Below, piece after piece: positions 44,888 through 55,617 of a stretch of 64,000 bases of DNA. Numbering within the stretch: position 1 is the first letter of the stretch; every line of letters starts with the position of its first letter. Location: positions 4,278,001 to 4,342,000 of the forward strand of contig NZ_JAMLFW010000001.1 in NCBI RefSeq assembly GCF_024256385.1, read 5' to 3'. Under the pieces are notes generated by a model. That model saw only the letters and a program-made list of their open reading frames with translations. It did not search any database and had not been told where the DNA came from. The stretch comes from Anatilimnocola floriformis. GTDB taxonomy: Bacteria > Planctomycetota > Planctomycetia > Pirellulales > Pirellulaceae. A program made the position numbers and the translations under genes.

Positions 44888-45883
44888 ATGCTGAGTTCGC
44901 ATGTTCGTTGCGGCGCTTCCAAGGGGCGACGCGGCTTCACGTTGGTTGAGTTGTTGGTGGTGATCGCGATCATCGGAGTGCTGGTGGCACTTCTTCTTCC
45001 CGCAGTGCAGGCCGCCCGTGAAGCGGCGCGCCGCACGCAATGCAGCAACAGCATCCGGCAAATTGCCCTCGCCTTTCACAACTACAACGACACTAACTTG
45101 TGCTTGCCGATGGCGCGAGCTGGTTCGTCGCCGAAGTTCGGCCATCTCTTTGCCCTGCTGCCGTATCTCGAGCAAGGGAATCTGGTAAGCAAGTTCAACA
45201 TGGTGCCGGCCGGCAATGCCGATCCCTCGAACCAGGCGCTCAGCAATACGCGGATGAAGTTTGTCATCTGCCCTTCGAACCCCAATCAAACGCCGATCAA
45301 ACTGCGCGGCTCGAGTTCCACGGGCAGTTCCTACGGCGCGGTGCTGACCGATCCTGGGAGCGGCGCCGAACTCACCAGTTGGGGAAACGACTATTGGGTC
45401 AATCACGCCCTGAGCACCGCAACCTATAACTTGCTGGGCACAACGAATCCGTCCCCTTCGCCGATTCTCGTGGGAAGTCCTCCGCGTATGGCGATGTGCA
45501 CCGACGGCCTATCGAATACGTTCATCACGATGGAGCACGCCGGTTACGACAAACACTACGTGAAGGGTGTCGGCATGCCGATGCCAGCCACCGATCTGAG
45601 CTTGGATCAGCCTGGTTCCTGGGGACCTTGGTTGGGCTGGTGTGCCTTCATGCTGCAAGGCTATCCCAACTACACTGCAGCCACGTACCCCACGGGCGGC
45701 ACGCCGTCGGGCACCGACTGCGCCATCAACTGCAACAACTCGCAAGGCATTTTCGGCTTTCATCCGGGCGGTGCCAATGTCGCGATGGGCGACGGCAGCG
45801 TGCGGCATCTTTCCAACAGCCTCTCGGTGAAAGCCCTGATGTTCATGGCCAGCCGAGACAGCGGTGAGGAAATCCCGGAATGA
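44888..45883 (+). CDS. DUF1559 prepilin-like protein
   Basis: ATG 44888 gives a 331-residue protein with the type IV prepilin signal [17 protein letters not shown] (cleavage after the G preceding FTLVE). A DUF1559 domain follows, with the [25 protein letters not shown] block. The C-terminal [21 protein letters not shown] is the H-X9-DG motif. These are expanded pseudopilins found almost only in planctomycetes, with unclear function. GAGGGGA precedes the start. It overlaps the downstream lipoprotein gene by 4 bp (ATGA). Confidence 0.95.
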   Translation: MLSSHVRCGASKGRRGFTLVELLVVIAIIGVLVALLLPAVQAAREAARRTQCSNSIRQIALAFHNYNDTNLCLPMARAGSSPKFGHLFALLPYLEQGNLVSKFNMVPAGNADPSNQALSNTRMKFVICPSNPNQTPIKLRGSSSTGSSYGAVLTDPGSGAELTSWGNDYWVNHALSTATYNLLGTTNPSPSPILVGSPPRMAMCTDGLSNTFITMEHAGYDKHYVKGVGMPMPATDLSLDQPGSWGPWLGWCAFMLQGYPNYTAATYPTGGTPSGTDCAINCNNSQGIFGFHPGGANVAMGDGSVRHLSNSLSVKALMFMASRDSGEEIPE

Positions 45884-46263
45884 TTCGCGCTCTTCAATGG
45901 GGCGCGATCGTGCTGACTGTCTTGACCGTCGGCTGCTCCGCGCCTGCTCCTTGTACCGTTACGGGCTCGGTTCTCGTCAACAACATGCCCACGCCAGGCG
46001 TGTATGTCGTGCTGCACACCGTCAACGGTGAACCGGCAGGTTCCGGGCGATCGGGCGACGACGGCACGTTTCACTTAACCGTGAAGGAAGCCGGCGAATA
46101 TCCGATCACTTGCTTCTTTCCCAAAGTCACAAAGGTGATGGACGACACCTTTGAAGGCGAAGATCAACTCAACGGCCGCTATCGCAATCCTCAGCAACCG
46201 GTTGCGAAGGCTGCCGTCAAATCGGGCGACAACGCGCTGCCGCCGATCCAGTTGCAGCGTTAA
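45880..46263 (+). CDS. Carboxypeptidase-regulatory-like lipoprotein
   Basis: The 127-residue protein has a lipoprotein signal with lipobox TVGC. The rest is a beta-sandwich of the carboxypeptidase-regulatory type ([20 protein letters not shown], then [19 protein letters not shown]). Such small lipoproteins commonly follow a DUF1559 gene in planctomycetes and may work with it at the membrane. Its stop shares the TTAA at 46260-46263 with the convergent RND permease stop. Confidence 0.85.
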   Translation: MIRALQWGAIVLTVLTVGCSAPAPCTVTGSVLVNNMPTPGVYVVLHTVNGEPAGSGRSGDDGTFHLTVKEAGEYPITCFFPKVTKVMDDTFEGEDQLNGRYRNPQQPVAKAAVKSGDNALPPIQLQR

Positions 46264-49200
46264 GTCCGCGGATCAACTGCGTTCGTAGTCGTCTGACTCC
46301 CCAACAGCAGGTACAGCGCAGGGACGAGGCACAGGTTGAGAATGGTGGACGTAATGAGTCCGCCGAGAATCACCACGGCCAGCGGATACTCGATCTCATT
46401 CCCTGGCTTGCCGCCGGCGAGGATGAGCGGCAGCAGCGCCAGGCCCGTCGTGAGAGCTGTCATCAGGATCGGCACGAGACGTTCTTCAGCGCCGCGCAGC
46501 ACGAGGTGAACACCGAACGGTTCTCCCTCGTGTTCCTGCAAGTGCTTGTAGTGGCTGATCATCATGATGCCGTTGCGGGCGGCGATGCCGAGCACTGTGA
46601 CAAAGCCGACCATCGAACCAAGCGAGACGATACCCGTCGTCAGCAGCACGCCGAACACGCCGCCGGTCAGGGCGAACGTGATCGTCAGCATCACGATGCC
46701 CGTCAGTCGCCACGATTGAAAATCGACGTACAAAATCAGCACGATGCCTAGGAACGACAGGGCCGAATAGAACCACAGACGCCGGCTCGACTCTTGCCGG
46801 GCGGCAAACTCGCCGAGAAACTCAGGGTGATATTCGCGATCGAACGACAGGCCGCGCACTTTGCTTTCGATTTCGGCAGCCACGGAACCCAGGTCGCGGC
46901 CTTGCACGTTGCAGAGAATGTCGAGCCGCCGCGAGGCGGCCTCGCGCTTGATTTCATTCGGCATGGGGACGATCGAAATATCGGCGACATCGCCAAGGCG
47001 AATCTGAGCTCCTGACGGCGTGTCGATCAGCAAGCCACGCAGCGCCGTAAGATCGGTCCGCAGTTGCGGTTCGCCCCACACCATCACCGCGTAGCGTTTC
47101 TGCCCTTCGTAAATTTCGCCAACCTTCGTGCCCTTCAACAGTGTGGTCGTAGCCCGGCGGACATGCCCCGCCGTCAAACCAAAGCGCTCGGCGGCATCGG
47201 GCTTCAGCTGCAGCTGAATCTGCGGCACGAGGACCTGCGGCTCTACTTTGAGATTGGTCACGCCGGCCACCTCGCTCATCACGCCTTCCACTTCCTTGGC
47301 CTTGGAACGAAGTTTCTCCATCTCCGGACCAAAGAGCCGCACAACAATACTCGCGCTCGTTCCCGTCAACACTTCCTTGCTTCGCTCCTTGAGATACGTC
47401 TGCACATCGCAGTACATACCTGGGTAGCCTTCCATCGCGCTCTGAATCTTGGCGAGCGTGCTCGGATAATCGACGTCGGGATCGATGCTGATCCAGAGCT
47501 CGGTGAAGTTGGGGCCGACCACTTCATCGGCGACTTCCGCGCGGCCGATGTGCGAACCGAAGTTGCGCACACCTGGAATGGCCCGCAGTTCCTTGCTCGC
47601 GCGAATCGTGATCCGATCCATCGCTTCAATCGACGTACCGGGACGTTCGAGGAAGTGCATCAAGAAATCCGTCTCTTGAAAATCGGGCAAGAACTCCTGG
47701 CCCAATCGTGTCGACGCAGCAAGCGTCAGCACAAAGACCGCAGCCAGCGTACCGACAACAGCGATTGGATTGCTCACGAGAGCCGGCAGGATTGCCGCGT
47801 ACCCTTTGCGCAGCCATTTGGCAAACGGCGCTTCCTCGCGAACATGCGACTGCCCGGCCAGCAATACATAAGACATACAAGGCGTGACCACCAAGGCCAC
47901 GAGCAGCGAAGCCATGATCGACAGGACGTACGCGAGAGCCAACGGCCGGAAGAAGGAACCGGCCACGCCATCCAGAAAGAAGATGGGCAGGAAAACGAGC
48001 GTTACGATCAGACTGGCATAAACCACTGCGCTGCGAACTTCGAGTGAAGCCTGGAGGACGACTTCAAAAGCGGAATGTGGTGAGCCGGCCGCGCGATTCA
48101 AACGCAGGCGGCGAACGATATTCTCGACGTCGATGATGGCATCATCGACGACCTCTCCCAGCGCGATGACCAGTCCGGCGAGAACCATCGTATTGATGGT
48201 CACGTTGAACCCGGTCAGGATCACAATCGCGGCTACGAGCGACAGCGGGATCGCCGTCAGGCTGATCGCCGCCGTTCGCCAATCGAACAGGAAGATGACG
48301 AGAATTACCACCACCAAGCCGCAGCCAACCAGCAGCGCGTGGCTGAGATTCTCCAGCGCCTTCTCAATGAAAGAAGCTGGCCGAAAGATTGTCGAGTCGA
48401 CTTCGACCCCCTTCAGCCCCGGCTTGAGTTCGGCGAGCGCCGCTTCGATTTTGCGAGTTACTTCGAGCGTGTTTCCCTCAGGCTGTTTTTCGACAATCAG
48501 CAGAATTCCCGGCACGTCGTTGATAATCGCATCGCCGATGGGGGGTGGCGAGCCAATGATGACTTTCGCGACATCGCCGATCCGCAGCGGCGCGCCCGCG
48601 CGAAAATCGACGACGGTTCGCGCCAGATCCTCCGGATCGCGAATCGGCGAAATGTGCCGCACCGCAAACCGCTGATTCGGCGTATCGACAAAACCGCCGG
48701 CATCCAAGACCGTCGCATCACCAGCAGCGCGAGTTACTTGATCGAGCGTCACACCATGCGCGCGGAGGCGATCGGGATCGACCAGCACTTGGAACTGCTT
48801 GTCGCGCTGCCCCCACACGGCCACGTTGGCCACGCCGGGAATCGCCATCAGCTTCGGCCTGATTGTCCACATCGCGAGCTCGGTCAAATCGCGCTGCGAC
48901 AAAGTTTCCGACGACATGCCGATTTTGAGGACGCGACTCAGCGATGAGAGCGGATGCAGAATGACCGGCGGACGAGCGACGGTCGGCAGGCGCGGCGTTT
49001 CGGCGGTTACGCGCTCCTGCACGTGCTGCCGCGCCTTGTGCAGATCGGTTCCCTCGGCAAAGTAGAGCACGATCGAAGACAACCCGAGGACCGATTTCGA
49101 CCGAATGGTCTTCATGCCCGGCGTGCCGTTGAGCGCGTTCTCGAGCGGCACGCTCACCAGGCTTTCGACTTCTTCCGTCGATAGGCCCGGCGCTTCAGTC

Positions 49201-49346
49201 TGCACCTCAACCTTCGGCGGGGCGAACTCGGGAAAGACATCGAGCGGCGCTTTGTAGATCGACTGAAAGCCGAACACCAGCAGCACGACGCACAACGTAA
49301 GCACCACTGCGCGCAACTTGAGCGATGTGGAAACGAGCCAGGTCAT
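46260..49346 (-). CDS. RND heavy-metal-type efflux permease (CusA/CzcA-like)
   Basis: The 1028-residue protein has the RND layout: twelve membrane helices in two halves and two large periplasmic loops. The first half carries [19 protein letters not shown] in helix 4, with the acidic proton-relay residues. It is most like the heavy-metal exporter group (HME), but the exact metal cannot be told. It starts at ATG 49346; the frame is open for 375 bp 5', but that part lies antisense to the adaptor gene. It is 8 bp from the adaptor gene, so the three efflux genes form one operon. Confidence 0.93.
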   Translation of the reverse strand: MTWLVSTSLKLRAVVLTLCVVLLVFGFQSIYKAPLDVFPEFAPPKVEVQTEAPGLSTEEVESLVSVPLENALNGTPGMKTIRSKSVLGLSSIVLYFAEGTDLHKARQHVQERVTAETPRLPTVARPPVILHPLSSLSRVLKIGMSSETLSQRDLTELAMWTIRPKLMAIPGVANVAVWGQRDKQFQVLVDPDRLRAHGVTLDQVTRAAGDATVLDAGGFVDTPNQRFAVRHISPIRDPEDLARTVVDFRAGAPLRIGDVAKVIIGSPPPIGDAIINDVPGILLIVEKQPEGNTLEVTRKIEAALAELKPGLKGVEVDSTIFRPASFIEKALENLSHALLVGCGLVVVILVIFLFDWRTAAISLTAIPLSLVAAIVILTGFNVTINTMVLAGLVIALGEVVDDAIIDVENIVRRLRLNRAAGSPHSAFEVVLQASLEVRSAVVYASLIVTLVFLPIFFLDGVAGSFFRPLALAYVLSIMASLLVALVVTPCMSYVLLAGQSHVREEAPFAKWLRKGYAAILPALVSNPIAVVGTLAAVFVLTLAASTRLGQEFLPDFQETDFLMHFLERPGTSIEAMDRITIRASKELRAIPGVRNFGSHIGRAEVADEVVGPNFTELWISIDPDVDYPSTLAKIQSAMEGYPGMYCDVQTYLKERSKEVLTGTSASIVVRLFGPEMEKLRSKAKEVEGVMSEVAGVTNLKVEPQVLVPQIQLQLKPDAAERFGLTAGHVRRATTTLLKGTKVGEIYEGQKRYAVMVWGEPQLRTDLTALRGLLIDTPSGAQIRLGDVADISIVPMPNEIKREAASRRLDILCNVQGRDLGSVAAEIESKVRGLSFDREYHPEFLGEFAARQESSRRLWFYSALSFLGIVLILYVDFQSWRLTGIVMLTITFALTGGVFGVLLTTGIVSLGSMVGFVTVLGIAARNGIMMISHYKHLQEHEGEPFGVHLVLRGAEERLVPILMTALTTGLALLPLILAGGKPGNEIEYPLAVVILGGLITSTILNLCLVPALYLLLGSQTTTNAVDPRT

Positions 49347-49354
49347 GGGTGGTC

Positions 49355-50602
49355 CTACTTGCTGAAGCCGGTCTCGGCGCCAAAGAGTTCGATTGCACCT
49401 TCCGTGACCACTGACGTTCCTGGCTGCGGCCCCGACGCGAGAACGGCGACGCCGTCGGCGACGTAGCTCACTTGCACGCGTTGCCGTTTGTAGACGCCGG
49501 CCGATTTTTCGACATAGACCCAGGTATCGCCCTGCAGATCGTGCACGACGGCTCCCCAAGGGATGGTCAGTGCATCGGCAGTGCCCGAGAGCGCGAGCGT
49601 CGCGCCAACGCGCTGGCCTGGCTTGAAGTTGGCCTTGTCGTTGGCCAGCGTGTAATAGATGTCCACCGTGGCCGCCAGCGGATTGGCTGTCGGCGGCGCT
49701 TGCAGTGGCGCGGCAGTCCAAGTCTTCTGCCCGGGCTGTCCGTTAAGACTGCCGATGCCGGCGGACTCATCGGCGGCGATCAAATCGAGATCGCCGACAT
49801 AAACTGGCACGCGAACCCAAACCTGGGCCAGCGAAATCACTTCAAACAATGCGCCACCGACCGGCACATTTTGTCCCGGTGACGCAGAAATGTTTCGCAG
49901 CAGTCCGTCATCGGGCGATTCAATCGGGATTGGCTGAGCGCGGCCTGTTGCCGCATCGCCCACGGCTTGCGTCAGTACTTTCAAGCGAGTCTCGGCCGCT
50001 TCGAGCGAACGCGTAGCGCCATCGAATTGCGCCTGAGCTTCTTCCACACTGCGGCGGCTGCCGGCTTCATTTTTGAAGAGACTCTGGGCGCGCTCGAAGG
50101 CCAGCTTCAGAGCGGTGACTTGAGTTTTCGCATTGTTCACTTGCCCTTCCGCATCGGCCCGCCCGGCAGCGAACGTGGTGGCCGCTTCCGGGGAGAGAAA
50201 CGGACTCAGCAGAAAGATGGCCTGGCCTTTTTTCACCAGCGCGCCAGGCTGTGGAGCGGTATCGGGCGGAGACTGCAACGCACCGGGCAATGGCGCTGAA
50301 ACAAGAATGGTTCGCCCGGCCGGCACCACGATTTCGGCGCCGTAAACGCGCGAGCGCTTCACTGGTTTTCGTTCGATCTTGTCGACGCGCACACCCAGCC
50401 GAGCGAGCGCTTCGGGCGCGAGCTTCACCAGGCCCAGGTCTTCTTCTTTGACGACCTGAACTTTCGCGGCAGAAAGGTGTGCCGCTCCCTTACTCGCCGT
50501 CGGCTTCGAAGCCAGGATTTGCCCGACCAGCCAGGCGACGCCCAACGTGGCGACGACGGCCACGAGGGCGAACAACCCCTTACGCAAAATGGACATGCTC
50601 AC
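49355..50602 (-). CDS. RND efflux periplasmic adaptor (CusB/CzcB-like)
   Basis: The 415-residue adaptor has an N-terminal membrane helix (about 8-28), a lipoyl-like half ([21 protein letters not shown] and [16 protein letters not shown]), and a coiled coil (about 145-205). The second lipoyl half, beta-barrel and membrane-proximal domain complete it. It links the permease to TolC. Its GTG 50602 overlaps the TolC gene stop by 4 bp; ATG 50596 two codons later is an alternative start. Confidence 0.92.
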   Translation of the reverse strand: MSMSILRKGLFALVAVVATLGVAWLVGQILASKPTASKGAAHLSAAKVQVVKEEDLGLVKLAPEALARLGVRVDKIERKPVKRSRVYGAEIVVPAGRTILVSAPLPGALQSPPDTAPQPGALVKKGQAIFLLSPFLSPEAATTFAAGRADAEGQVNNAKTQVTALKLAFERAQSLFKNEAGSRRSVEEAQAQFDGATRSLEAAETRLKVLTQAVGDAATGRAQPIPIESPDDGLLRNISASPGQNVPVGGALFEVISLAQVWVRVPVYVGDLDLIAADESAGIGSLNGQPGQKTWTAAPLQAPPTANPLAATVDIYYTLANDKANFKPGQRVGATLALSGTADALTIPWGAVVHDLQGDTWVYVEKSAGVYKRQRVQVSYVADGVAVLASGPQPGTSVVTEGAIELFGAETGFSK

Positions 50603-52062
50603 TTCTGCTGACTGGCGGGAGCGTCCTGCGGTTGCGCCGGGATATTTGGAGGCGGAATAAGCTCTGGCTCGAGCGTTTGGACTTCGTCCAGATGACGTCC
50701 CACGCTCCGTTCCAGATCCGACCAGGCACGGCGCAGGTCGGCTTGCAATTGCACTTCACGAAATCGACTGTCGAGTAACTGCTGCGTCGTTTGCAGCACA
50801 ACCACATACGGAATGTTGCCTTCGCGATAGGCGAGTTCTGTTCGGCGAATGGCAGTTTCCACTTCAGGCCGAACGCGCTGATTCAGAATTTCCAATTCTG
50901 CTTGAGCTTGCGAATAACGCAGATGCGACTGATGCACATCCATGATGATCTGGTTGTTGACCGTCTGGCGTTGGCGTTCTGCCCGCTCAAGTTCGGCTCC
51001 AGCTCGCGAGATGCCGCCCTGATTCCAGTTGAAAATCGGCAACGTGGTGCGAAAGGCCGGGCCGAACTCGTGACCGTTCACGCCGCTCGTGGCATCCAAG
51101 ATTCCTAGGAACCGCACCCAGCCGATTCTTGCGAGCCGCAGGCGTTCGGCGGCGCTGGCCGAGAACTGGGCCGCGGCGAGTGCATCGGGACGGCTTTCGG
51201 TTGCTTCCGAAACGAGCACATCGATATCCGGCGCTGGGGGATAAAGTCGCGACGCGGTTTGTAAACGCAGCGGAGTTCGATCGGCCGACACGCCCATCAA
51301 GTTGCGGAGTCGCTCTTCGGCGATGCCGATGTCGTACTCGGTGCGAGAGAAGTCCTGCTCGGCGCGATGCGCATCGATTTGGGCGGTCGCTTTTTCTTGC
51401 GGGTTGATATCGCCAGCATCGAGACGAGCTTTGGCGAGCGAGGCAATTCGGCCGCGGATTTTTACCGCATCGATCGAAACGGACCGTCGACCATGAGCGA
51501 GCGCCGCATCGGCATAGGCCTGCCGCGTGTCGCGGATCAAATCGATGCCGGCTTGCGTCAGACGCTGCGTTACCCGTTCCACTTCGCGCTCGGCCGCTGC
51601 CACGCGAATCGGTCGCAGCCAGAGAGCCTCCACGGGAAAATCGAGCGCGTACTTGTATGGTTTGTCGCTGACCGGGAAGAAATAAACGACCTCCGGATTC
51701 GGCAGCAGGCCGGCTTGAACCAGATCTCCCTGCGCGACTCCGAGATCGGTTAGCAATTCGAGCAGAGCTGCATTGTTCCACAGCGCCAAGATCACGGCTT
51801 CTTCTTCGGTCAGTTCATCTGCGAGCGTGATGCCGTTGGGATAGACCAATTCACGCGGGCAAGTCGGCGGGCCGAGCGGCTCGCCAAAGCGGCAAGCGAT
51901 TTGATGCGATACCGGACTGCGGTCGGTCAGCGTGTAGTTGCCGTGCGAAGCGCAACCGCCGAGTAGCAATATGGCCAGTGCTGCAAGCCAGCTTGCTGCT
52001 AACAACGGGGCATGCTGAGCAGTTGGGCTGCTAGCAGACACAGTTGTGGCACGAAGTGGCAT
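50599..52062 (-). CDS. TolC-family outer membrane channel lipoprotein
   Basis: The 487-residue protein has a lipoprotein signal (lipobox LLGGC) and two TolC/OEP repeats with long helices, for example the DLVQAGLLPNPEV block after NAALLELLTDLGVAQ. The second repeat contains RPDALAAAQFSASAAERLRLARIG. It provides the outer-membrane exit of the efflux pump and is the first gene of the operon, which suggests that expression starts upstream of 52062. The 155-bp gap to the kinase gene shows no terminator. Confidence 0.93.
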   Translation of the reverse strand: MPLRATTVSASSPTAQHAPLLAASWLAALAILLLGGCASHGNYTLTDRSPVSHQIACRFGEPLGPPTCPRELVYPNGITLADELTEEEAVILALWNNAALLELLTDLGVAQGDLVQAGLLPNPEVVYFFPVSDKPYKYALDFPVEALWLRPIRVAAAEREVERVTQRLTQAGIDLIRDTRQAYADAALAHGRRSVSIDAVKIRGRIASLAKARLDAGDINPQEKATAQIDAHRAEQDFSRTEYDIGIAEERLRNLMGVSADRTPLRLQTASRLYPPAPDIDVLVSEATESRPDALAAAQFSASAAERLRLARIGWVRFLGILDATSGVNGHEFGPAFRTTLPIFNWNQGGISRAGAELERAERQRQTVNNQIIMDVHQSHLRYSQAQAELEILNQRVRPEVETAIRRTELAYREGNIPYVVVLQTTQQLLDSRFREVQLQADLRRAWSDLERSVGRHLDEVQTLEPELIPPPNIPAQPQDAPASQQK

Positions 52063-52217
52063 GGCGGGGTTCTCGTCGGTCGGGCGGGATTAGATCGGCG
52101 GGGCCGTAAGGAACGGCACAATGCGGTGGGATGTTAAACTCGTCATCGGCTGTTCTTTCGTCACGAATATAAATTTCGATTCACATCTAACTGGCGAAAT
52201 ACCGCAGGCGAACATCT

Positions 52218-53714
52218 CTACGAAACCGTCAAACTCGCCAGTGGTTCAGGGCAACTTTGGCTGCCCTCTTCGTGGGTTGCATCCAAACCATTTTGCGTAG
52301 GTAGCGACAGCGTGAAACAGCTGCCGTTGCCGGGCTCGCTGTGCACCTCAAGTTTTCCGCCCAGGGCCATGCTCAAGCGATGCGCGATCGTCAGCCCCAA
52401 GCCAACGCCCGGTTTTCCCTGCCAGCGCGAATCGCGCGAGCGATAGAACGGGGCAAAAATTTCGTTGACCTCGGCGGCCGCGATCCCTGGGCCGCAGTCT
52501 GTGACAGAAAGCGAAACTCGCCGATCAACTCGTTTGACGGCGACGGTCACACGAGATCCTGGCTCGCTATATTTCAACGCATTGTCGAGCAGGTTGTCGA
52601 AGATCTGCGCGAGGAGCAGCGGCTGGGTGGTGATCGTCCCTATATCCGCAGCAGCCGTGAGCCGAATGTCTGCAAACCTGGGATGAGTGCTCCAGGTTTC
52701 CAAACGATGCTGACTCCAGGCGCCGACGTCGATCACGTCCTGATCGGGAATGGCCGCCGATGATTCCAAACGGGTGAGCAGCAGCAGGGCTTCGACAATG
52801 CCTTGCAACTCGCGACCACGACGGAGCACGGCGCTCAGCGCAGTCTCATATTCAGAGCGGCTGCGCTCGTGTCGCAGCGTCACTTCCACCGCCGTCAGGA
52901 TGGCGGCCAGGGGAGTTCGCAATTGATGCGAGGCATCGCCGGCAAAGCGCCGTTGCTGTTCGAGCGTGAGCCGCAGCGCAGTCAACAAGTCGTTGTACGC
53001 CTGCCCCAAATCGGCCACTTCGTCGCGCGTAGCGGGAACGTGCAATAGCGTCTGAGCTTCCGGCGTCTTGCTCAGCGAGCGAGCTTCATCGGCCATCTTG
53101 GTGATCGGCATGAGCGCCCGTCGGCAGAGCCAATGGGCAGCGACTCCCGCACCGCACCAGATCAACAGCGACAGCCCTCCCATGTTCATCGCCAGGTTTT
53201 GCAGCGTGGCAACGTCGGGCTTCTCGCTAAGTCCGACGGTCAGCAAAAAGCTCTGCCGAAGTGCTGTGCGATCTGTTGGGAGTTCGCCAGCCAAAGTCAT
53301 GTCAGGCGAAAGGTCCTTGAGCGACAGCACCTCTGGTTCAAACATGCCGGCCCGCAGTCGACGAACCAAAACTCGCCAGTCAGGATCTGGCGAGTGCAAT
53401 TTCTCTAGCTCAGCAGGCGTGATGTTCGGCGAGCAGTCGACGAGCTGACCGTTTTCATCGTGCAAGGACCAGCGAACGACCGACAAATCCGGATCCAAAC
53501 CAATCGGCAGTTTGCGTTCGAGCGGTTCCCATTCCACATCCATGGGATGCACTTCGATAGCGGCAATCAGCGCGTGCATAGCCGTTGCCAGGTGCCGATC
53601 GGTCTGCGTGTGCAGGTGCCAACTCGCCAAGCCGTAGAGCGCTCCTGAAAATCCCGCGAGCACAACTCCCAAAGCCGCCAGAAAGAAAATCGAAAGACGA
53701 TTCGTGATGCTCAT
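52218..53714 (-). CDS. Sensor histidine kinase
   Basis: The 498-residue kinase has two membrane helices (about 8-28 and 178-200) around a periplasmic sensor part, then a HAMP-like linker. The H box is DASHQLRTPLAAIL, with N box NLLDNALKYSEP, and G1/G2 boxes DCGPGIAAAEV and GKPGVGLGLTIAHRL. It phosphorylates the adjacent OmpR-type regulator; as it sits beside the efflux operon, a metal or drug signal is likely. It overlaps the regulator gene by 4 bp. Confidence 0.93.
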   Translation of the reverse strand: MSITNRLSIFFLAALGVVLAGFSGALYGLASWHLHTQTDRHLATAMHALIAAIEVHPMDVEWEPLERKLPIGLDPDLSVVRWSLHDENGQLVDCSPNITPAELEKLHSPDPDWRVLVRRLRAGMFEPEVLSLKDLSPDMTLAGELPTDRTALRQSFLLTVGLSEKPDVATLQNLAMNMGGLSLLIWCGAGVAAHWLCRRALMPITKMADEARSLSKTPEAQTLLHVPATRDEVADLGQAYNDLLTALRLTLEQQRRFAGDASHQLRTPLAAILTAVEVTLRHERSRSEYETALSAVLRRGRELQGIVEALLLLTRLESSAAIPDQDVIDVGAWSQHRLETWSTHPRFADIRLTAAADIGTITTQPLLLAQIFDNLLDNALKYSEPGSRVTVAVKRVDRRVSLSVTDCGPGIAAAEVNEIFAPFYRSRDSRWQGKPGVGLGLTIAHRLSMALGGKLEVHSEPGNGSCFTLSLPTQNGLDATHEEGSQSCPEPLASLTVS

Positions 53715-54403
53715 TCCGGCTCACCTCGCGACGCATCGCTGAGAATGTAACCGCGGCCGCGCACCGTATGAATGACTCGCGGCCCGAGCGCTTCCAGCTT
53801 GCGGCGCAGTTCCATCACATGCACTTCGAGCGTGTTCGACAGCCCGTCGTAACGTTCATTCCACACTTGCTCATACAACCGAGTGCGCGACAACACTTCC
53901 GTGGGATGCCGCAAGAAGAACAAGAGCAGGGCTTGCTCGCGGGCCGTGAGCCCCAAGGGTTTGCCCGCACGTTCGGTCCGGTTGGCGCGGAGATCGACCA
54001 GAATGTCTTCGAACTTCCACTGCTGGTGGGCTTGATCGGGAACTCGCCGCAGCAAGGCATACACCCGCGCGAGTAGCTCTTCGAAAGCAAATGGCTTGCA
54101 GAGATAGTCATCGGCGCCGGCATTCAACCCTTCCACGCGCTGTGCTACTGCATCGCGGGCAGTGAGAAACAGGACGGGCGTTTGATTGCCCGACTGGCGA
54201 AGCCGCTGCAGCAGGGTCAAGCCGTCGGGACCGGGCAACCACCAGTCGAGAATCACGAGGTCCCAATGCGATAGCGACAACGACTGCGCCGCGGCATGGC
54301 CATCGGCGACATGGTCGACCATCAGCCCTTCTTCTCGCAAACCTTGAGAGACAAAGGTTGCGATCTCAGCATCGTCTTCGACGAATAGAATGCGAAACGT
54401 CAT
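53711..54403 (-). CDS. OmpR-family response regulator
   Basis: The 230-residue regulator has a receiver domain with the phospho-acceptor aspartate in LVILDWWLPGPDG, the acidic pair in LFVEDDAEIA, and the conserved lysine in DDYLCKPFAFEELLARV. The C-terminal winged helix follows (LTAREQALLLFFLRHPTEVLSR, then VHTVRGRGYIL-type end as VIHTVRGRGYIL). It is the first gene of the regulator-kinase pair, followed by the efflux operon. Confidence 0.95.
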   Translation of the reverse strand: MTFRILFVEDDAEIATFVSQGLREEGLMVDHVADGHAAAQSLSLSHWDLVILDWWLPGPDGLTLLQRLRQSGNQTPVLFLTARDAVAQRVEGLNAGADDYLCKPFAFEELLARVYALLRRVPDQAHQQWKFEDILVDLRANRTERAGKPLGLTAREQALLLFFLRHPTEVLSRTRLYEQVWNERYDGLSNTLEVHVMELRRKLEALGPRVIHTVRGRGYILSDASRGEPE

Positions 54404-54716
54404 GAGGCAGCATCAAAACGAAGATGGGAGATATTCACGCCAGCTATCTGCCATCCTACCGATCGAAAATAAGGTTCCAGTAACCGGCTGATAAATTCGA
54501 GTTTATTTTCGAGCCATTCCGATCGCTTGCCAATTTCGCGACGATGCCTTTTCGCAAAATTGCCGAAAAAAAGGTGACGTTTCGTTAAACCGCTCTTTGC
54601 ATTTCGGCTTCGCACGTTCACCATATGCAAGCCCGCGATATCAATCGCGGGCGAAGTACTGTTGCAGTTGCTGCTGGCAAGCTACTGGCAAATCGCTGCA
54701 CATCTAAGGACGCGAT
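54404..54716. other. 313-bp divergent promoter region
   Basis: It separates the regulator gene (minus) from the methyltransferase gene (plus). It is more AT-rich than the genes around it and must hold both promoters, but no clear hexamer pair was found. A frame of 76 codons (54400-54630, minus) has neither a ribosome site nor a recognisable family and is not counted as a gene. Confidence 0.5.
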
Positions 54717-55325
54717 GTGGAAAAAAATGTTGTCGAACGATTGCGAATCGCGGTCACCCGCATCGCTTTGATCGCAGTGTTCCTGCTAGCAGTGTTTTCG
54801 GAGAGCATCTGGACTCAGAATGAGCTCACCGAAGAAACGATGTTTGGCGTGGGGTTGTTGCTCACGTTCATCGGCTGCCTCGGACGCGTGTGGTGCTTGA
54901 TTCACATCGCCGGACGGAAGAACAACGAGCTCGTCACCGCGGGCCCTTATTCGCTGTGTCGCAATCCGCTGTACCTGTTCAGTTTCATCGGCACGCTGGG
55001 TGTGGCCTTCAGCACCTGCACGTTCACGATTCCCCTGCTCGCCGCCGTTTGCTTTCTCGCCTATTACCCCATGGTCATTCGCTCCGAAGAGCGACGCCTC
55101 GCTCAGATTCATGGTGCTGCGTTTGCCACCTACTGCAGCCGCGTGCCGCAGTTCATTCCCTCGTTTCGCGCTTACACTCCGGTCGAGCAAACCACCGTCA
55201 AGGTACATCTGTTCGTTCGCGGTCTCTTGGATGTCGCGTGGTTTCTGTTGGCGATACTACTGAGTCACCTGAACAGCGAACTGCATGAAGCAGGGTATGG
55301 CATTACCCTGATGAAGCTGATCTAA
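54717..55325 (+). CDS. Isoprenylcysteine carboxyl methyltransferase-like membrane protein
   Basis: The 202-residue protein has four or five membrane helices and the ICMT/phospholipid methyltransferase signature LVTAGPYSLCRNPLYLFSFIGTLG, followed by YYPMVIRSEERRLAQIHGAAFATYCSRVPQFIPSF. The family methylates small lipid-like or isoprenyl substrates with S-adenosylmethionine; its target here is unknown. The start is GTG 54717, with AAGGA 7 bp upstream. Confidence 0.85.
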   Translation: MEKNVVERLRIAVTRIALIAVFLLAVFSESIWTQNELTEETMFGVGLLLTFIGCLGRVWCLIHIAGRKNNELVTAGPYSLCRNPLYLFSFIGTLGVAFSTCTFTIPLLAAVCFLAYYPMVIRSEERRLAQIHGAAFATYCSRVPQFIPSFRAYTPVEQTTVKVHLFVRGLLDVAWFLLAILLSHLNSELHEAGYGITLMKLI

Positions 55326-55412
55326 GCGACAGCTCACTGAAGCGTCTGGTGAACAGGTAGAATGCTGGCACGAAACTTGAATCGTCTCCGTAGCGACAAG
55401 GAGATCGTTCGC

Positions 55413-55571
55413 ATGCCAGCGCTACTTGCCATCACGATCGGATCGTTCCATCTGGCTCCCCTGGCCGCGGTGTGTTGGCTGGTGTGCGGGGCCCTGTTCT
55501 TGTGCTTCCTGGGGCTGGCGGTCATCGCGCTCAGGGCGTATCTGCGGTATCGGCGGACCGGGAAGTTTTAG
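55413..55571 (+). CDS. Short membrane peptide of unknown function
   Basis: ATG 55413 has a well-placed AAGGAG (55398-55403) and gives a 52-residue protein (MPALLAITIGSFHLAPLAAV at the start). A long hydrophobic stretch ends in a basic tail RAYLRYRRTGKF. It could be a single- or double-pass membrane peptide. The frame is also open from 55362 (69 residues). No family is recognised; it lies 87 bp after the methyltransferase stop. Confidence 0.55.
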   Translation: MPALLAITIGSFHLAPLAAVCWLVCGALFLCFLGLAVIALRAYLRYRRTGKF

Positions 55572-55617
55572 CAGCAACTTCAACGGCGAAGCCTCTCGCC
55601 GCCCCCCTGATTGGGTC

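Noticed and set aside
49347-49721. N-terminal extension of the RND permease by 125 residues
   Set aside because: The added part is Arg/Ala/Gly-rich, lies within the adaptor gene in another frame, and the true start [18 protein letters not shown] is a normal first RND helix.
54400-54630. 76-codon minus-strand frame overlapping the regulator start by 4 bp
   Set aside because: The overlap looks like coupling, but there is no ribosome site, the sequence matches no family, and it would fill the expected promoter region.
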